DNA of 64,000 nt from assembly GCA_002708925.1 (NCBI GenBank), contig PAPN01000014.1, positions 111,347 through 175,346 of the forward strand. The letters run 5' to 3'. Within the stretch, counting starts at the first letter, position 1; every line of letters starts with the position of its first letter. The translations under genes were made by a program, and so were the position numbers. This document shows, one piece after another, positions 33,673 through 42,031 of this stretch. The stretch comes from Paracoccaceae bacterium. Its GTDB lineage: Bacteria; Pseudomonadota; Alphaproteobacteria; Rhodobacterales; Rhodobacteraceae. The notes beneath the pieces were generated by a model. It ran no database searches and was not told the origin of the DNA. It worked only from the letters and a program-made list of their open reading frames with translations.

Positions 33673-33802
33673 GCTTAAATATTCGGTTTTTCGAATTATT
33701 TACCAATTGGTTTGGAAAATTTTAGCTAATAGGTTAACATTACGTCAATCTCGGCCATTAGAAGCCATTTTGTTGAATCACTTTAAAGGAGGTCATTGAA
33801 TT
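33673..33802 (+). promoter_or_regulatory. AT-rich promoter-like gap before the secreted-protein pair
   Basis: This 130-base stretch is strikingly AT-rich against its high-GC neighbours. It contains the 10-base palindrome ACCAATTGGT (33702-33711) and a strong ribosome site AAAGGAGG 14 bases before the next ATG. It probably carries a separate promoter for 33803-35465. No consensus operator is recognised. Confidence 0.5.
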
Positions 33803-34219
33803 ATGACGATTAAATCCGGTATTTTGGGCGTCATTTTTGCGATCGGTACGGCCGGCGCTGTTTTTGCGGCACCTCCTGAGCCGGTTCAGCAGCATAACTC
33901 GAACGCGATTTGGTTCGAAAACTGGACGGGTCTGAAAAAGGCCCAGATGGTTGTGGTATTTCCCAATGGAAAAATTGAAACCATCACTGCAGAAACCGGC
34001 ACGCCGGTTTTCCGTCTGAGCGGCGATACCGTTCTGGATGGCGTGTACCGATATGAGATCAGCGCCGCGACCGATGAGATGGTCGAGATCGTCAACCCGA
34101 TCGACAACGGGCGCGGTGAAAACGCGCGGAACGAAACGAACAAGTCCTTCTACATGTCGGGCAGGTTCGTTGTTTCACGCAACGTGATCATCACACCTGC
34201 AGATGTCAAAGAACAATAA
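33803..34219 (+). CDS. Small secreted protein of unknown function (138 aa)
   Basis: A signal peptide (ILGVIFAIGTAGAVFA) is followed by a 115-residue mature domain rich in beta strands (AQMVVVFPNGKIETITAETG, then GVYRYEISAATDEMVEIVNP). No known family is recognised. The ribosome site AAAGGAGG is very strong for the window. It is 47 bases upstream of a larger secreted protein in the same orientation and the two are probably made together; the small one could be a chaperone, subunit or export partner. Confidence 0.65.
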   Translation: MTIKSGILGVIFAIGTAGAVFAAPPEPVQQHNSNAIWFENWTGLKKAQMVVVFPNGKIETITAETGTPVFRLSGDTVLDGVYRYEISAATDEMVEIVNPIDNGRGENARNETNKSFYMSGRFVVSRNVIITPADVKEQ

Positions 34220-34265
34220 CCTGCGGGATCGCAGCCCCGCATTATTACAGAGAGACAGACACAAA

Positions 34266-35465
34266 ATGAAACACACTCTTTCAAAATCCATGGCCTTGAT
34301 GGGCACCAGCGCCTGCGCGCTGTGCCTGATGGCAGCAACCGCCTCGGCGGGTCAGGTCTTTACCACCGATGTGATCGTCCAAGGCAGCCTTTGCGCCGGT
34401 TTCGACTGCACAAACGGCATGGCCTTTGGGTTTGACACCATCGTCCTTAAAGAAAACAACCTCCGCCTGAAGTTTGAGGACACCTCGGCCTCGGCCAGTT
34501 TCCCCAGCAACGATTGGCGTTTGCAGGTGAACGATACCGGCAATGGTGGCGCGAACTACTTTGCAATCCAAGACGCGGTTACCAATCGCAATGTGTTCCG
34601 CGTGGATGCCGGTGCGCCTGCAAACTCGATGTATGTTAACGCGTCTGGCAATGTCGGGTTCGGGACGGCGACCCCGGTGTTGAAGCTTGATATCGTTGAC
34701 GGCAACACCCCCAGTATCCGCCTGAACCAGGACGGCTCGGACGGGTTCCAGGCGCAGATCTGGGACATTGCAGGTAACGAAGCGAATTTCTTCATCCGTG
34801 ATGCTACAAACGGCAACCAGTTGCCATTCAAAATCAAGCCCGGCGCTGACAACAACGCGCTGTTCATCGCGTCGGACAACGACATTGGTCTGGCCACACA
34901 ATCGCCCGATGCGGCCCTGCACGTCACCCGCGGTTCGCTGATTGTTGAAAGTAGCGATTCGAACTCTGCCCCTACGGAAATGGTCGAAGTTCGGGGCGGC
35001 AACATCCTGATTGAGAACAGCGCGCCGACCAATATTACCCTGGACAACACGGCGGATACTGCGGCTGCTTTCCGTATTCAGGCGAACCAAACTATCCGCT
35101 TCTCATATGTCGGAAGCGGCGCGGTTGAACTGGAACTGACGGAATCGGGCAACCTGACGGCCTCGGGGTCGATGTATGCGGACAGCTTTGTCGCAAGTGG
35201 CACCACGCTGAACGTGCCCGATTACGTGTTCGCGGATGATTACGATCTGATGCCGCTGTCCGAAGTGGCGGCGTTCATTGATGCCAACAGCCACTTGCCT
35301 AAGATTCCCTCGGCTGCGGAAATCAACGCAGGCGGTCTGGATCTGACCTCGATGCAGCTGTCGCTGCTGGAGAAGGTCGAAGAGCTGACCCTGTACACAC
35401 TGGCACAGCAGGATCAGATCGCCGCCCTGGAGCAGCGCCTGCAAGAAGTGACCTCGATGCAGTAA
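34266..35465 (+). CDS. Secreted fibre-like protein with tail-fibre-type C-terminus
   Basis: This 399-residue protein has a signal peptide ending TASAG. The middle holds beta-rich repeats of the type seen in trimeric fibres (NASGNVGFGTATPVLKLDIV, then DNDIGLATQSPDAALHV). The last 80 residues read DYVFADDYDLMPLSEVAAFI, SHLPKIPSAAEINAGGLDL and a coiled-coil end (LLEKVEELTLYTLAQQDQIA). That end is very common in Bacteroidota surface proteins and phage tail fibres. It is followed by a strong terminator. A surface or matrix fibre exported by the nearby type II system is possible but unproven. Confidence 0.72.
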   Translation: MKHTLSKSMALMGTSACALCLMAATASAGQVFTTDVIVQGSLCAGFDCTNGMAFGFDTIVLKENNLRLKFEDTSASASFPSNDWRLQVNDTGNGGANYFAIQDAVTNRNVFRVDAGAPANSMYVNASGNVGFGTATPVLKLDIVDGNTPSIRLNQDGSDGFQAQIWDIAGNEANFFIRDATNGNQLPFKIKPGADNNALFIASDNDIGLATQSPDAALHVTRGSLIVESSDSNSAPTEMVEVRGGNILIENSAPTNITLDNTADTAAAFRIQANQTIRFSYVGSGAVELELTESGNLTASGSMYADSFVASGTTLNVPDYVFADDYDLMPLSEVAAFIDANSHLPKIPSAAEINAGGLDLTSMQLSLLEKVEELTLYTLAQQDQIAALEQRLQEVTSMQ

Positions 35466-35495
35466 GCCTGCGGCTTATTGCGACATGAATCTAAG

Positions 35496-35530
35496 GAATT
35501 CGGCGCTATCATGGCGCCGAATTCACTTTT
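35496..35530 (+). terminator. Rho-independent terminator after the fibre-like gene
   Basis: GAATTCGGCGC (35496-35506) and GCGCCGAATTC (35514-35524) form a perfect 11-pair stem with a seven-base loop, followed by ACTTTT. It ends the 33.8-35.5 kb transcript and separates it from the sulfotransferase genes. Confidence 0.8.
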
Positions 35531-35551
35531 CTGCAAAAGATCCATTGCTGA

Positions 35552-36190
35552 ATGTACTCGTCGAAACATGCCTTTATCTACCTCCATGTCAGCAAGACCG
35601 GGGGGAACTCTATTCAGCAGATTCTGTTGCCTTTTTCAGAGGATAAGAAGGTCGTCTCGGGGCATCAGGATGGGGTGGATCGGTTTGGCCTGACGGGCAG
35701 TATTACTCCGGAAAAACATGCCTTTCTGGAACGGTACGAACAGGCTTGCCCCGGAATTTCAAAGCAAAATCAGGTGATAATCTCTGTGCGCGATCCCTAT
35801 TTGCGCGCTTTGTCTGGGTATTTTTCGCCGCATCGCTGGATGCAACCCGCCCAGAACGGAGGCTTTGAGATGCGCGCCCCGGAATGGAGCAAAACCGCGT
35901 TTCTGGCCTATCTCGACTCTGGTCAGTTACCGGCCGCGACAGACTGGTTGCGGCTGGCGGGCGCTGTGGCGCAGCCTGACCATGTTATTCGTTTTGAAAC
36001 AATAGAAGAAGACCTGGCCCGCACGACACGGGCGCTGGGCTTGAATGTAGATGTGTCCGGCCAGATGCCGCATGTAAACAAAACTGCGGAAACCGGCACG
36101 CTGAAACAAGAACTGGCGCAGGATCTGGCGCTTCGGGATCTGGTGCTGGACCGCTACAAAGAAGATGCCGACCAGTTTGGATACGGCTAA
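35552..36190 (+). CDS. Sulfotransferase-family protein (212 aa)
   Basis: This protein has the PAPS-binding loop HVSKTGGNSIQ near residues 12-22 and the 3'-phosphate motif SVRDPYLRALSGYF near 77-90. FETIEEDL is a third typical segment. Proteins of this family move sulfate from PAPS to sugars or other acceptors. It is followed by a second sulfotransferase after 23 bases. An acceptor cannot be deduced; the nearby secreted proteins or exopolysaccharide are candidates. Confidence 0.82.
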   Translation: MYSSKHAFIYLHVSKTGGNSIQQILLPFSEDKKVVSGHQDGVDRFGLTGSITPEKHAFLERYEQACPGISKQNQVIISVRDPYLRALSGYFSPHRWMQPAQNGGFEMRAPEWSKTAFLAYLDSGQLPAATDWLRLAGAVAQPDHVIRFETIEEDLARTTRALGLNVDVSGQMPHVNKTAETGTLKQELAQDLALRDLVLDRYKEDADQFGYG

Positions 36191-36213
36191 CCATTACCCA
36201 AGGATTCACGCAT

Positions 36214-36882
36214 ATGGCGTTGGTTTCATTCGATCACAATCTGATCTTCTTTAAGACCCGGAAAACCGCGGGCACCAGCATTGAAACGGATCTTTCTCAG
36301 CGTCTGGAAACCGGGGCGGTCGTGACACCGATCATTCCGCCGATGCCCGGACATGAGGCGCGCAATTACCAAAACGAAAAGGGTGAGCAGCTCTATTTCA
36401 ATCACATGCCGGCCAGTTTGATACGCGACAGGCTAGGGGCAGAGAAATTCCAATCCATGACGCGGATTTGCGTTGAACGCGAACCTGTGCGGAAATGTAT
36501 CAGCTATTTCCACATGCGGCGGAACTCGGAACTGCACAATCCCGGCGGGGCCTATCAGCTAAGCTGGGACGAGTTTGTCGAAGCCGGAGAGTTTACCATT
36601 GATCTGGACATGTACTCTGAGGTGCAAGAGGGGCGTCGGGTCAGTCTGGCGACGCATATATTGCGCTATGATCGGCTGGAGACAGAGCTGCCCGCCCTGC
36701 TGGCCAAGCTTGGGATTCCCGGATTTACCCTGAGGGCGCGGGCGAAATCGGAATATTCTCGTAACGTGCTGGTGACGCCGGATCAGGTTACGCCCGCGCA
36801 ACGCGCGAGGATCGAAGAAGCCTATCGCGAGAACACGCAGTTTCTAGACCAGTTTGCAGGAATAAATTGGTCGCAACGCTAG
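36214..36882 (+). CDS. Sulfotransferase-family protein (222 aa)
   Basis: The PAPS loop is FKTRKTAGTSIETDL near residues 12-26 and the second motif is CVEREPVRKCISYFHMRR near 85-102. HILRYDRLETELPALLAKLG is the matching C-terminal region. It differs strongly from the preceding sulfotransferase, so the two probably modify different positions. It is followed after seven bases by the permease-VCBS fusion gene, which suggests one operon. Confidence 0.82.
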   Translation: MALVSFDHNLIFFKTRKTAGTSIETDLSQRLETGAVVTPIIPPMPGHEARNYQNEKGEQLYFNHMPASLIRDRLGAEKFQSMTRICVEREPVRKCISYFHMRRNSELHNPGGAYQLSWDEFVEAGEFTIDLDMYSEVQEGRRVSLATHILRYDRLETELPALLAKLGIPGFTLRARAKSEYSRNVLVTPDQVTPAQRARIEEAYRENTQFLDQFAGINWSQR

Positions 36883-36889
36883 GATCAAC

Positions 36890-39800
36890 ATGGTCGAGTT
36901 CATCCGGAAACCCTATGAAAAACGCTTCTTTCTGGCGCTGCTGATCGTCGCCATTCTGGCCTATCTGTTTTGGACGGGCTCTCGTTATCCGGCGCTGAAC
37001 GAAAAGGCGATGATGTCCGGCGCGATCCAGCTGGAGGACGTGCTGAGCTTTGAAGCGAGGTTCCCGATCACACCGGAAATGGGGATATTCGAGCGGATTT
37101 TCTGGTCCACACTGAACTGGATCAACACCAATAAAAAAGGCATGACATTCGGCGTTTTGTTCGCTGCGGCCTTTCTGACGGCCGTGTCCTACCTGCGCAT
37201 CAAAAGCTTTCGGGGCGGGCTGGCGAATTCCTTTCTGGGGCTGGCGATCGGGACGCCGCTGGGGGTTTGTGTGAACTGCGCTGCGCCGATTGCGCGGGGG
37301 ATGTATTCCAGCGGGCTGCGCGCTGAAACGACGCTAAGCGCGATGATCGCTTCGCCGACGTTGAACGTGGTGGTGCTGACGATGCTGTTCAGTCTGATGC
37401 CGTTCTATATGGCGGTGACAAAGGTGGCGTTCAGCCTGTTGATTATCCTGGCGCTGGTGCCCGTGATCTGCCGGTTGCTGCCGCAGACGCAATTGCCCGC
37501 CGACCAGCAGATCAGCGCGCCCACCCCATGGAGCGCCGCGGAACTGGGCGCGCCCTCGGCTGAGACCCTGCCCCAGGCCCTGATCGGAGTCGCCGTCACC
37601 TATGCGAAAAACCTGTGGTACATCATCGTCAAAACCGTGCCGCTGATGCTGTTGGCGGGGATTTTAGGCACCATTGTCGCCGTCGCCCTGCCCGGAGAGG
37701 TGATCATGGATCTGCCGTTCTCTTTTCTGGTGCTGGCCGTGCTGGTTGTGATCGGGGTTTTCTTGCCGGTGCCCATCGGGTTTGATGTGGTGATGGCCGG
37801 CGTGTTGCTGGCCTCGGGGTTAGAGCATGGCTATGTCATGGCGCTGCTGTTCACGCTGGGCAGTTTCTCGGTTTATTCGTTCATGATTGTTGTGCAGGCC
37901 CTGGGCGCGCGTGCCGGGTGGATGCTGGCGGCCTCGGTTGCGATTTGCGGCGCGATCACGGGGTCTGGGGTGCATCAATACCACCAATGGCAATCGGATC
38001 GGGCGCTGCGCATGTTGCAAGGTGCGGTTTCGGCGCCGTGGATGGCGGCTCAGGCCGCGACGGCCGAGCCGGATCTCATGCCGCAGGTTGTCAGCCCCGA
38101 CGCGGATCGCATCACGATTCAGGCGGTTCCGTTCAATGCGCCCTCGGCTCCGGACGCGCTGCCCTTTACCCGTGTCGAGGCGCGCAGTCACGGGATCGAC
38201 AAACCGCTGGAGTTTTCTTTCCGCGATATGTGGCCACCGTATTGGGAAGGCCGCAGTCTGGCCGCCGCTGATTTCGATCGCGACGGAGATCTGGATATCG
38301 CCATCGCCTCGACCGAGCAGACGCTTTATCTCTATGAAAATGACGGCACGGGGCAGTTCACGCGTCTGACCCCCGATCTGGGCCCGCTGACCGGGCTAGA
38401 GCTGTTCAACGCCGCCTTTGCGGATATCGACAATGATGGCTGGCCGGATTTGTTCCTGACGTCCTATGGCCAGGGGAATTATCTGTGGCGCAATGTCGAA
38501 GGCCGGTTCGGCCACCAGCCCGCGCAGCCTGTCGTGAACAACCCCGATACGCCGCTGACGCTGGCGTTGTCGATTGCCGATCCGGACCGCGACGGAGACC
38601 TGGACGTCGCTTTGGGAAACTGGGCAGCAGGCTGGTATCGGCGGATCCCCGGCGAAGAATCGCGCAATCGCATCCTGTGGAACCAGGCTGGCACTCTGAC
38701 AGGGGATGATTTTACCGCGCTGCCCGGCATTCCCGGTGAAACCCTGACCATGCTGTTTTCCGACATCAACGACGATGGCGCGGCGGATTTGATCGTGGGC
38801 AATGATTTTGCTGTTCCGGATTATTTTTATCATGGGGATGGGCAGGGTGGTTTTCATCAAATCACCAGGTCGGATGCGCTTATTCCGCATACGACCACCA
38901 CCACCATGGCCATCGCAGTCGGAGACCTGACAAATGATGGACGGCAGGAAATCTATCTGGCGCAGATTGCCGGGCGGTCCTCTGGTGTTTCCGAAAAGCT
39001 GAAGATGCAGCCGCTTGCGCACTATTGTGACGTGATTCAAAATCCTCAGGATCGTGCGCTGTGCCAGAAGAACATGCAGATTAAGGCCTGGTACAGGTCG
39101 GGGAATAATTTTGACCCGACCTACGCCAGTAATTGTCAGAAGCTGACCGGGCGGTATCAGGCCGAGTGCAAAGCGATGCTGGTTAAGGATCTGGCGATTC
39201 AGCGCCGTGATGCCTCTATTTGCGCACTGATTCCTGCGTCGCAGCCGGTGCCGCGCGCCTATTGCGACATCCACTTCAAAGCGCCGCGCCCCGTTACAGC
39301 GCAAGAGGCGGATCAGGCGATAGAGCAGGTTCTGCGCTCGAACGTGTTGTTGCAGTGGGATGGGGCCCGATATTTGGATCAGGCCGGCGCATTGGGGTTG
39401 GAAATCGGGGGGTGGAGCTGGGATACCAAGCTGGGTGATTTTGACAATGATGGTGATTTGGATGTCTATGTTGTGAATGGAACCTGGGTGCCGAACGAGG
39501 TGTCGCCCTCTAACCTGTTTTTTGAAAATGATGGAAACGGGCATTTTCGTGAGGCCAGCGGCCCTTATGGCCTAGAGGATTATCTGATGACCGCCGCAGC
39601 ACTTCAGTTCGATATGGACAATGACGGTGATTTGGATGTGCTAACCCACACTGTGAACGGGCCGATTGTTCTCTTCCGAAATAACAACCAGGCGCAGGCG
39701 ATTTCGGTTTCGCTGCATGACACGGTTGGAAACCGAGATGGTATCGGGGCGCAGATTGCTCTTACCATGGATGATGGGCGCAAAGCCCTGCGCGAAGTGC

Positions 39801-39967
39801 AATTGGGGGGTGGTTTTATGTCATTCGACGCGCCTGTCGCGCATTTTGGCCTAGGGACGGCGATGACGGCCAAGGCTTTGACTGTTCGCTGGCCGGATGG
39901 CTCAGAAACCGCGATCAAGGGGCCGATTCGGTCAGGCGCGTCGTACAGGATCATTCGGTCACGTTAA
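36890..39967 (+). CDS. Permease fused to FG-GAP/VCBS repeats and an ASPIC/UnbV domain
   Basis: This 1025-residue protein has two unlike halves. Residues 1-390 form a multi-helix permease of the UPF0718/ArsP kind, with GTPLGVCVNCAAPIARGM (CxxC near 127-130) and SPTLNVVVLTMLF. From about 450 it is extracytoplasmic in character: six calcium-type DxDxDG loops (DFDRDGDLD, DIDNDGWPD, DPDRDGDLD, DINDDGAAD, DFDNDGDLD, DMDNDGDLD) typical of FG-GAP/VCBS propellers. It then ends in an ASPIC/UnbV domain (HFGLGTAMTAKALTVRWPDG). A Cys-pair insert lies near 705-795. The transported substrate is unknown. Both halves are in one uninterrupted frame. Confidence 0.85.
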   Translation: MVEFIRKPYEKRFFLALLIVAILAYLFWTGSRYPALNEKAMMSGAIQLEDVLSFEARFPITPEMGIFERIFWSTLNWINTNKKGMTFGVLFAAAFLTAVSYLRIKSFRGGLANSFLGLAIGTPLGVCVNCAAPIARGMYSSGLRAETTLSAMIASPTLNVVVLTMLFSLMPFYMAVTKVAFSLLIILALVPVICRLLPQTQLPADQQISAPTPWSAAELGAPSAETLPQALIGVAVTYAKNLWYIIVKTVPLMLLAGILGTIVAVALPGEVIMDLPFSFLVLAVLVVIGVFLPVPIGFDVVMAGVLLASGLEHGYVMALLFTLGSFSVYSFMIVVQALGARAGWMLAASVAICGAITGSGVHQYHQWQSDRALRMLQGAVSAPWMAAQAATAEPDLMPQVVSPDADRITIQAVPFNAPSAPDALPFTRVEARSHGIDKPLEFSFRDMWPPYWEGRSLAAADFDRDGDLDIAIASTEQTLYLYENDGTGQFTRLTPDLGPLTGLELFNAAFADIDNDGWPDLFLTSYGQGNYLWRNVEGRFGHQPAQPVVNNPDTPLTLALSIADPDRDGDLDVALGNWAAGWYRRIPGEESRNRILWNQAGTLTGDDFTALPGIPGETLTMLFSDINDDGAADLIVGNDFAVPDYFYHGDGQGGFHQITRSDALIPHTTTTTMAIAVGDLTNDGRQEIYLAQIAGRSSGVSEKLKMQPLAHYCDVIQNPQDRALCQKNMQIKAWYRSGNNFDPTYASNCQKLTGRYQAECKAMLVKDLAIQRRDASICALIPASQPVPRAYCDIHFKAPRPVTAQEADQAIEQVLRSNVLLQWDGARYLDQAGALGLEIGGWSWDTKLGDFDNDGDLDVYVVNGTWVPNEVSPSNLFFENDGNGHFREASGPYGLEDYLMTAAALQFDMDNDGDLDVLTHTVNGPIVLFRNNNQAQAISVSLHDTVGNRDGIGAQIALTMDDGRKALREVQLGGGFMSFDAPVAHFGLGTAMTAKALTVRWPDGSETAIKGPIRSGASYRIIRSR

Positions 39968-39995
39968 TTGGCGATTCTATCCGGCGTGGTGATCA

Positions 39996-42029
39996 TCAGA
40001 AATTCGTTGAGGTTTGGGCAAGAATTTCCTCTAGGCGACTGCGTAGTTCGCGACTCTTGTTCAAGGCGTCATGACCCTCAGCCAAAGTCGAGGGAGCCTG
40101 GCGCAACGGGGGCTTCTCAGGAGGGGCGGGAAATTGCCTGTTTGGTGGCTCGGCAGATCTTGCCCGTGTCAGGAGCTGATCAACATCCTCGCCGCGCAGG
40201 CCCAAAAGCTCAGCCTTGGCGGCAAGGTGGTTACCAGTGGCCAGTAAAATCTCGGCTTGCAACAGGCGACGGTCACGCTGAACAGATGGGCCTGAAACCC
40301 TATTCAAATATTTGGACGCCATATCGGGAAAGCCAAGGTCTAAGAAACGGCGCGCGACAGAAAGAGATAATCCTGGAGGCAATCCATCAGCTTGATCTGC
40401 CAGCGACGTGCTATAGCGCATGAATTCAAAGTCCGGCGCGGCTTCGACAAGCGCTGTTAAAAACTCGGTCTCTACGTTGATTGTTGGCGCTTTGTCCGGA
40501 TCAAAAGTTTCGCGCAGTGTCCAGGCATCTGCGAAATGTCCTGCCGCAAGCTGCGCAGAAAACAAGGTTCGATTGAGCCTTTGAGCGATTTCCTCATCTC
40601 GGTATTGATATGCGTAGCCGATCAACAGCTCGAGTGTTTCATCCGATACCGGACGCTTTGCATCCAGTTCAGTCAGAATGAGCTGAATGAGTGCCTCCGC
40701 TGAAATCGGTGCTTCTGATTGGACCGTTGCTGAAAATTCGGCAGTTGCTTTGGGTGCGTTACCCTCATGGAGGTGTGATTTAGCGTTTGCAAAATGGTAT
40801 TCAGCCGTTTCGCGCATTTGCTGACGCGCCACATTCCCAAGTATGAAATCCGCCTCTTCTTTCGCGCTGAGTTTTAACAGTCGTTCGGCGATACGCGGCC
40901 CCAGAAGATTTTGAAGATCCTCGGGCAGATAGGTGAAATTAAGCGCCACGGATTTTGTATCCAAATCCCTGAAATCCCCGCCAGATGCCAAGGCCCACAA
41001 TAGGATTCTGCCTTTACAGGTCGTCAGGGCGTTCCAGTTGATTGGGGCCACCCCCTCTATCTGGTCAATCGTCATGGCCATTGATTCAAGTAGAGGGCCA
41101 TCCTCAGAGTTTTCCATTTCCCGCAGAAGCGCGATTGCCTCGGCACCAAAGCCATAGGACAAGTAGTGGCGCACCATGCGAAGGGCGCTCTCTTGATTGA
41201 TTGGTGTTATCTCTCCACCAAGGGATTTTCTTAGTTTTGAGAGGCCATCCGGGAAATTTTCACCAACCTGCCAATCAGCGATTTCAAGCCTAGTGTCCGC
41301 GATACATTCGATCCCGCTATCTGAAACATCTGGTGTATTCATCAAATTTTGGAGCGCGCTATGGACGGGCAAATTGGAGGTAACATTTGATCGCGGGATT
41401 GCTTTCGGCGCGTCGTTCAAAGGTATCGTATTGCTGTTTGGCTGCTTTTGAGGCGGTGAGGGTGAGAGTTCCAACAAGCCCATATTGGTTGCACGGGAGA
41501 GTTGCTCCAGCAGTTTGCGCTCGGTGCCTTGGACCTGAGGATGAGGCTTCTCTATTGTGCTGTTTTGGGCCTGTGTAAAATTTTCCTCAGCCATCTTGTG
41601 TTTGGGCGGGCTAACTTCGCTTCTTTTAAGACTACCCAGTACACTCGGCCGAGGCGGCGGCAGTGCCTGGTTTTCAGGTTCTGATCGCACGTCAACGACC
41701 AACATTCGTTGGCCGGTACGATAGATGGAAACCTCGCATTGGCAGCCGAGACTAATTTCCAGAACGCCAGGTGTCGCGGCCAGAGAACTGATACGATCAC
41801 GGCGAATGCGTTCGAATGCTTTGCTGATATCGAATGTGGTATCTTGCCCAGACATCACGAGTGAAACTGAGTTCTCGGTCTTTTTTTGCGACCAGTTCAA
41901 TTCGCTTGGCAAATGCAGGACAAGCCGCGTAAAATCCGCATGTTCACCCCCCAAAACGCGCACGGCATCAGCAAACGCGGGCGGTGAGGCCAGTAAAATA
42001 ATACACAGAGCGGCGCGCAGAAACCTCAT
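39996..42029 (-). CDS. Exported TPR-like protein of the flagellar cluster
   Basis: This 677-residue protein has a signal peptide (LRAALCIILLASPPAFA). An AMIN-like beta domain follows (VRVLGGEHADFTRLVLHLP, then VLEISLGCQCEVSIYRTG), then a Pro/Ser-rich linker and a long helical part with repeats like TPR (AEYHFANAKSHLHEGNAPKA, FLDLGFPDMASKYLNRV). It begins two bases after the motA stop, so it belongs to the fliL-to-motA operon. Periplasmic motor-associated proteins are known in related bacteria, and this one may hold stator units. The start at 42029 places the signal peptide correctly. Confidence 0.7.
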   Translation of the reverse strand: MRFLRAALCIILLASPPAFADAVRVLGGEHADFTRLVLHLPSELNWSQKKTENSVSLVMSGQDTTFDISKAFERIRRDRISSLAATPGVLEISLGCQCEVSIYRTGQRMLVVDVRSEPENQALPPPRPSVLGSLKRSEVSPPKHKMAEENFTQAQNSTIEKPHPQVQGTERKLLEQLSRATNMGLLELSPSPPQKQPNSNTIPLNDAPKAIPRSNVTSNLPVHSALQNLMNTPDVSDSGIECIADTRLEIADWQVGENFPDGLSKLRKSLGGEITPINQESALRMVRHYLSYGFGAEAIALLREMENSEDGPLLESMAMTIDQIEGVAPINWNALTTCKGRILLWALASGGDFRDLDTKSVALNFTYLPEDLQNLLGPRIAERLLKLSAKEEADFILGNVARQQMRETAEYHFANAKSHLHEGNAPKATAEFSATVQSEAPISAEALIQLILTELDAKRPVSDETLELLIGYAYQYRDEEIAQRLNRTLFSAQLAAGHFADAWTLRETFDPDKAPTINVETEFLTALVEAAPDFEFMRYSTSLADQADGLPPGLSLSVARRFLDLGFPDMASKYLNRVSGPSVQRDRRLLQAEILLATGNHLAAKAELLGLRGEDVDQLLTRARSAEPPNRQFPAPPEKPPLRQAPSTLAEGHDALNKSRELRSRLEEILAQTSTNF

Positions 42030-42031
42030 AC

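Noticed and set aside
33713..33740. CtrA box before the small secreted protein gene
   Set aside because: TTAA half sites occur, but their spacing is not seven bases.
39968..40423. Plus-strand ORF of 151 residues after the fusion gene
   Set aside because: It is the complement of the exported TPR-like gene, which has a signal peptide and clear domain structure on the minus strand.
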